A stretch of 16,405 bases of DNA from an uncultured Clostridia bacterium (GTDB lineage Bacteria; Bacillota_A; Clostridia; Oscillospirales; Oscillospiraceae): NCBI GenBank assembly GCA_949289625.1, contig CASEPH010000162.1:1-16405 (forward strand). The letters are read 5' to 3'. The translations under genes and the position numbers were made by a program. Positions 13,922 to 16,405 of the stretch are shown piece by piece. Below the pieces are notes generated by a model. The model made no database searches. It worked only from the letters and a program-made list of their open reading frames with translations, and was not told where the DNA came from. Within the stretch, counting starts at the first letter, position 1; every line of letters begins with the position of its first letter.

Positions 13922-14295
13922 TTGGCCTCCTTGTGGTTGTACTGGCCCACAACCGTACCGAAATGCAGATCCCGCAGCAGGAGATGGAGAGCCTTTTTAC
14001 GGTCCGGGGATAGCGCCTGCACGAGTTGGATCATCTCACCGGCGGTCATTTCATCCAGCAGAGGTGCAGAAAATACGTCGGCGGGGAGGTTGGCGGAACT
14101 GCGGCCCAGCAGATAATCGGTAGTGACGGAAAAGTAGTCCGCTATTTTTATCAGCCGTTCCGCGTCGGGCAGGTGACGGCCTTTTTCATAATTGGAAATT
14201 GTACCGGGGGTGACAAAAAAGAGCTTTGCCAACTCCCTTTGAGTAAGGCCACGGTCTTGACGGAGCTCCGCCAAAATTTCTCCGAATTGCGCCAT
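13918..14295 (-). CDS. XRE-family transcriptional regulator
   Basis: A 125-residue protein. Start at 14295 (MAQFGE) selected because GAGGTG is six bases upstream; a TTG 12 bases further up would overlap that site. The N-terminal 60 residues form a standard lambda-Cro/XRE domain: FGEILAELRQDRGLTQRELAKLF, VTPGTISNYEKGRHLPDAERLIKIADYF, VTTDYLLG. The C-terminal half (DEMTAGEMIQLVQALSPDRKKALHLLLRDL) is probably for oligomerisation. The stop overlaps the ECF sigma start by four bases, so the regulator probably controls that operon. Its own promoter region carries a long inverted repeat. DNA-binding cytoplasmic protein; signal unknown. Confidence 0.9.
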   Translation of the reverse strand: MAQFGEILAELRQDRGLTQRELAKLFFVTPGTISNYEKGRHLPDAERLIKIADYFSVTTDYLLGRSSANLPADVFSAPLLDEMTAGEMIQLVQALSPDRKKALHLLLRDLHFGTVVGQYNHKEAK

Positions 14296-14306
14296 CTTGC
14301 ACCTCA

Positions 14307-14355
14307 AAATTTCAGTTTGTTACTTATTATATATTTTCTGAAATTTATTCTGCAA
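14307..14355 (-). promoter_or_regulatory. Promoter and candidate operator of the XRE-sigma operon
   Basis: On the minus strand TTGCAG (14355-14350), 18 bases, TATAAT (14331-14326). Two 9-base inverted arms, AAATTTCAG (14307-14315) and CTGAAATTT (14338-14346), flank the -10 box: a likely autoregulatory operator for the XRE protein. Confidence 0.6.
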
Positions 14356-14400
14356 AAATGATAGATTTCCAATATAATTCGTGGTACAATCATCAAATAG

Positions 14401-14415
14401 TATAGTTAAACTATA
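14401..14415. promoter_or_regulatory. 15-bp palindrome in divergent intergenic region
   Basis: TATAGTTAAACTATA is a perfect palindrome around a single central base, in the 246-bp AT-rich region between the divergent XRE-sigma and sigma/anti-sigma operons. Likely operator; the protein that binds is not known. Confidence 0.4.
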
Positions 14416-14541
14416 TTATTATTTAACATATTGCTATTTCCCTTGGAGCGATCTCAAAATCACTCGTTGCATAAGCGGCTTTTAGGGTGTCGACTTAATA
14501 AATAGAGATACCAAGGAAGAAGGCAGGGGTGTAGAATCATC

Positions 14542-15108
14542 ATGCTTGCGTTGATCTCGGCAGCTATAGAAGATCCCAGCGACCTGGAATTCATGACACA
14601 GTTTTACCTGCAGTACGAGCGGCTGATGTATGCCACCGTAATGAAAAGGCTTTCGGATCCAGAGACGGCCAAGGACATCGTCCAGGACTGCGTGGTCAAG
14701 CTCATTCCGAAAATCCCGTTTTTGAGGCAGCAAAAGCGTTGCATAAATGCTAGTTATGTTGTCTCTACAGTTAGGAACACCACCATCAATTATATGCGGA
14801 AACATGGACGCACAGATGGCAGGTGCTGCAGCCTGGAGGGCCAGGATGAGCAGGATATGGTCATGCCGGAGACCTCGCTGGATGAGAGAATCATATTTGA
14901 AGAGCAAAAAGACCGCCTGATGCAGATTTGGGGCAGTCTGCCCGAAGAAGATCAGCTGCTATTGGAGGGAAAGTACATCTTGGGTTACAAGGATACCGAA
15001 CTGGCTGACATGCTGGGGTGCAAGAAGGACAGCATCCGCATGAAGCTGACCAGAGCCCGGCGGCGGGCATTTCAGCTTATGACAGAGGAAGAAGGTGACA
15101 AAATATGA
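14542..15108 (+). CDS. ECF-type RNA polymerase sigma factor
   Basis: A 188-residue sigma-70 family protein. Region 2: DLEFMTQFYLQYERLMYATVMKRL, AKDIVQDCVVKLIPKI, then SYVVSTVRNTTINYMRKHG. Region 4: LPEEDQLLLEGKYILGYKDTELADMLGCKKDSIRMKLTRARRRAF. AGGGGTG is upstream at a slightly long distance from the ATG. Its stop overlaps the start of the next gene (ATGA), and that product is a membrane protein of the anti-sigma type, so this is a classical sigma/anti-sigma pair responding to an envelope signal. Paralogous to the sigma at 13364-13921 and transcribed divergently from it. Not of the TcdR type: it lacks the FEPxLKxYSRxLxYEDA motif. Confidence 0.87.
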   Translation: MLALISAAIEDPSDLEFMTQFYLQYERLMYATVMKRLSDPETAKDIVQDCVVKLIPKIPFLRQQKRCINASYVVSTVRNTTINYMRKHGRTDGRCCSLEGQDEQDMVMPETSLDERIIFEEQKDRLMQIWGSLPEEDQLLLEGKYILGYKDTELADMLGCKKDSIRMKLTRARRRAFQLMTEEEGDKI

Positions 15109-15869
15109 CCAGGCGGGAAGAATTGCAGGAGGCCTACGAGGACGCCATGTTCGCCCTCCTGATGGACTACGTGGCGGAATCTGAGGGGAAAAAGGCCCTG
15201 GAGGAGAACCGCGCACTCCAGGAGGATCCGGACGCGGAGGTCCCCCAGGAGGTGCGCCGGGCGTGTCTGAAAGAGATCCGCCGCGCTTTTCGGAAAAAGT
15301 CCGCCCGGTCGGTAGGGCGGATCACGATGAAGGTAATCAATAAGGTTGCCATTGTTGCGCTGGTAGGTACGCTGCTTTTCTCAACCGCCTTTGCCGTGTC
15401 CCCGGAGTTTAGAGCTGGAACACTGAATATGCTCATTGATACGTTTAATGACGGCGTGAGCTTTCATATTTCGTCTCCGTCTGCGTCGGAATGGACGGAT
15501 TTAGATGATTTACACCCTGCTTTTGTTCCAGAAGGTTTTGAGATGATAGAGGAGGATACATTTGCTGGTGATTTCTGGGTATATTATGAGAATAACCAGG
15601 GAGACCGACTGGAAATTGACGTGTCAAGGAACGGATCATTTGACACAGAAGGTGCCAAAATTGAGCCCATTCAAGTTTGCGGAATTCCTGCTTATTTGAT
15701 TGATCAGACAAATCTAAGCGGCGACAAACATGGCATAGCCAAAGTGATTGTTGTTAACGAGACCAATGGTTACATTCTTAGTGTTAACTCTACCCCGCAT
15801 TCGGCATTGGTGCCAGCTCCAATTGACAGAGAGACCATAATTCAAATTGCAGAAAGTATCTTTGAATAA
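15105..15869 (+). CDS. Membrane anti-sigma factor with DUF4367-like external domain
   Basis: A 254-residue protein with three parts. Residues 1-75 are charged and cytoplasmic (MTRREELQEAYEDAM, RRACLKEIRRAFRKK), the expected sigma-binding part. Residues about 78-98 form one membrane helix (VAIVALVGTLLFSTAFAV). The outer domain contains HPAFVPEGFEM, WVYYENNQGDRLEIDVS, ICGIPAYLI-like and NGYILSVNS segments; the P-x-YVPEGF-like start and the Y-ENxxGxxLxI strand pattern are typical of DUF4367 domains found on clostridial anti-sigma factors. No zinc-binding HxxxCxxC motif was seen. Start overlaps the sigma stop by four bases. Presumed to hold the sigma factor until an envelope signal acts. Confidence 0.8.
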   Translation: MTRREELQEAYEDAMFALLMDYVAESEGKKALEENRALQEDPDAEVPQEVRRACLKEIRRAFRKKSARSVGRITMKVINKVAIVALVGTLLFSTAFAVSPEFRAGTLNMLIDTFNDGVSFHISSPSASEWTDLDDLHPAFVPEGFEMIEEDTFAGDFWVYYENNQGDRLEIDVSRNGSFDTEGAKIEPIQVCGIPAYLIDQTNLSGDKHGIAKVIVVNETNGYILSVNSTPHSALVPAPIDRETIIQIAESIFE

Positions 15870-15875
15870 TGTGTT

Positions 15876-15930
15876 GCTAAATATTTAGCTTGGTGTCTCC
15901 TGTAATGGGCTATATGCCACAAAACAGGAG
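15876..15930 (+). promoter_or_regulatory. Palindrome and RBS-pairing arm before secreted protein gene
   Basis: A perfect 14-bp palindrome GCTAAATATTTAGC occupies 15876-15889. Just after, CTCCTGT (15897-15903) is complementary to ACAGGAG (15924-15930), which contains the ribosome site of the gene at 15943. The RNA could hide its own ribosome site. Confidence 0.35.
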
Positions 15931-15942
15931 GTTTGTGAAAAA

Positions 15943-16377
15943 ATGAACAAGAAAAATTTGGGGAAAACATTGCTATTATTGGCGCTTTCAACTACCTTAA
16001 TGGGTGCAAGTCTTCCAGCACAAGCGATTGAGGTTCAGCCAGACTCAACGGCTGCTGTCGAACCTTTTTATGTGGGAATAACGCGATTAACTTGTACTCT
16101 TGATATATCTTCTAGTGGAAGTGCAGATTGTCATGCAAAAATTGCTATGTCTGCGGGCTATAGCTCTGATTATACTCTGACACTTCTATATAGTAAGGAT
16201 GGGCGGACTTGGTCTGAGGTGACTAGCTGGGATGGCTCTAATAGCACTGACGTTACAAAAAGTCATTTTATTTATCGCAAGGGCGATTACCAACTCAGGC
16301 TGACAGTCAAAGTCCTTGACAGTTCTGGAAAGTATGTGGCAACATACGGCAAAAATTCTAACGTCGTTTCCTATTAA
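15943..16377 (+). CDS. Small secreted protein of unknown function
   Basis: A 144-residue protein with a Sec signal: MNKKNLGK, a hydrophobic core (TLLLLALSTTLMGA) and a cleavage site AQA|IE near residue 28. AGGAGG lies 10 bases before the ATG. The mature part of about 115 residues is Ser/Thr-rich and beta-rich: ITRLTCTLDISSSGSADCHAKI with two cysteines, YTLTLLYSKDGRTWSEVTSW, and YQLRLTVKVLDSSGKYVATYGKNS. This resembles a small immunoglobulin-like beta sandwich. It follows the sigma/anti-sigma operon by 73 bases on the same strand without a strong terminator, so it may be a target of that sigma. A further ribosome-like AGGAGAAAGG follows its stop, hinting at another gene beyond the window. Confidence 0.75.
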   Translation: MNKKNLGKTLLLLALSTTLMGASLPAQAIEVQPDSTAAVEPFYVGITRLTCTLDISSSGSADCHAKIAMSAGYSSDYTLTLLYSKDGRTWSEVTSWDGSNSTDVTKSHFIYRKGDYQLRLTVKVLDSSGKYVATYGKNSNVVSY

Positions 16378-16405
16378 AGGAGAAAGGCGGGCATCCAATT
16401 GGGTG

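Noticed and set aside
1..16405. CRISPR array, rRNA or tRNA genes
   Set aside because: No regularly spaced short repeats and no tRNA or rRNA-like conserved segments were noticed on either strand.

Overview
The window looks like an accessory region of a gut-type Clostridia chromosome, most likely Oscillospiraceae (Flavonifractor/Lawsonibacter-like). This is inferred from strong AGGAGG ribosome sites, lipoproteins and DUF4367-type anti-sigma factors, and mixed base composition; no 16S or marker gene is present. GC content swings sharply between genes, and several broken genes sit between intact ones, so the region is a mosaic.

Layout. 1-520: 3' end of a HAD/beta-phosphoglucomutase-like gene, overlapped by a carbohydrate-binding-module fragment, then a perfect hairpin. 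547-2650 (minus): a sigma-70-like gene of the TcdR/UviA/BotR type, interrupted by an in-frame TAG, followed 17 nt later by a DUF6056-like polytopic membrane protein. 2907-5526: a leaderless phosphodiester glycosidase (PDG1, minus) divergent from an RCC1-like lipoprotein and a second lipoprotein (plus). 5709-6251: a CHAP endolysin fragment (minus) abutting an SLH fragment (plus). 6414-9691: a second leaderless glycosidase (PDG2, minus) and a large RCC1-like lipoprotein (minus), the latter divergent from a TcdE-class holin (plus). 9927-11008: a secreted protein and a duplicated 3' fragment of an ECF sigma gene (minus). 11237-13145: a stalk-domain lipoprotein and a third leaderless glycosidase (PDG3, plus). 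13364-14295: an XRE regulator plus ECF sigma operon (minus). 14542-16377: an ECF sigma, its DUF4367 anti-sigma and a small secreted protein (plus).

Central observation. Five genes carry the same bipartite signal upstream of their start: TTTAC(A/T), exactly 16 bases, then a hexamer fitting NTCYYT. They are the TcdR-like sigma gene, all three leaderless glycosidases and the holin. The copy before PDG3 is TTTACA-N16-CTCTTT, which, as I recall it, is the promoter type used by the C. difficile TcdR and related toxin/bacteriocin sigma factors. No other match to this pattern was found by eye in the window.

Interpretation (inference): the locus resembles the C. difficile toxin locus in logic. It has a dedicated sigma factor, a holin that could release leaderless cargo, and an endolysin remnant, but the cargo is three phosphodiester glycosidases rather than a toxin. 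The sigma gene has a premature amber codon, so in this strain the circuit may be off, suppressed, or driven from elsewhere, unless the codon is a sequence error.
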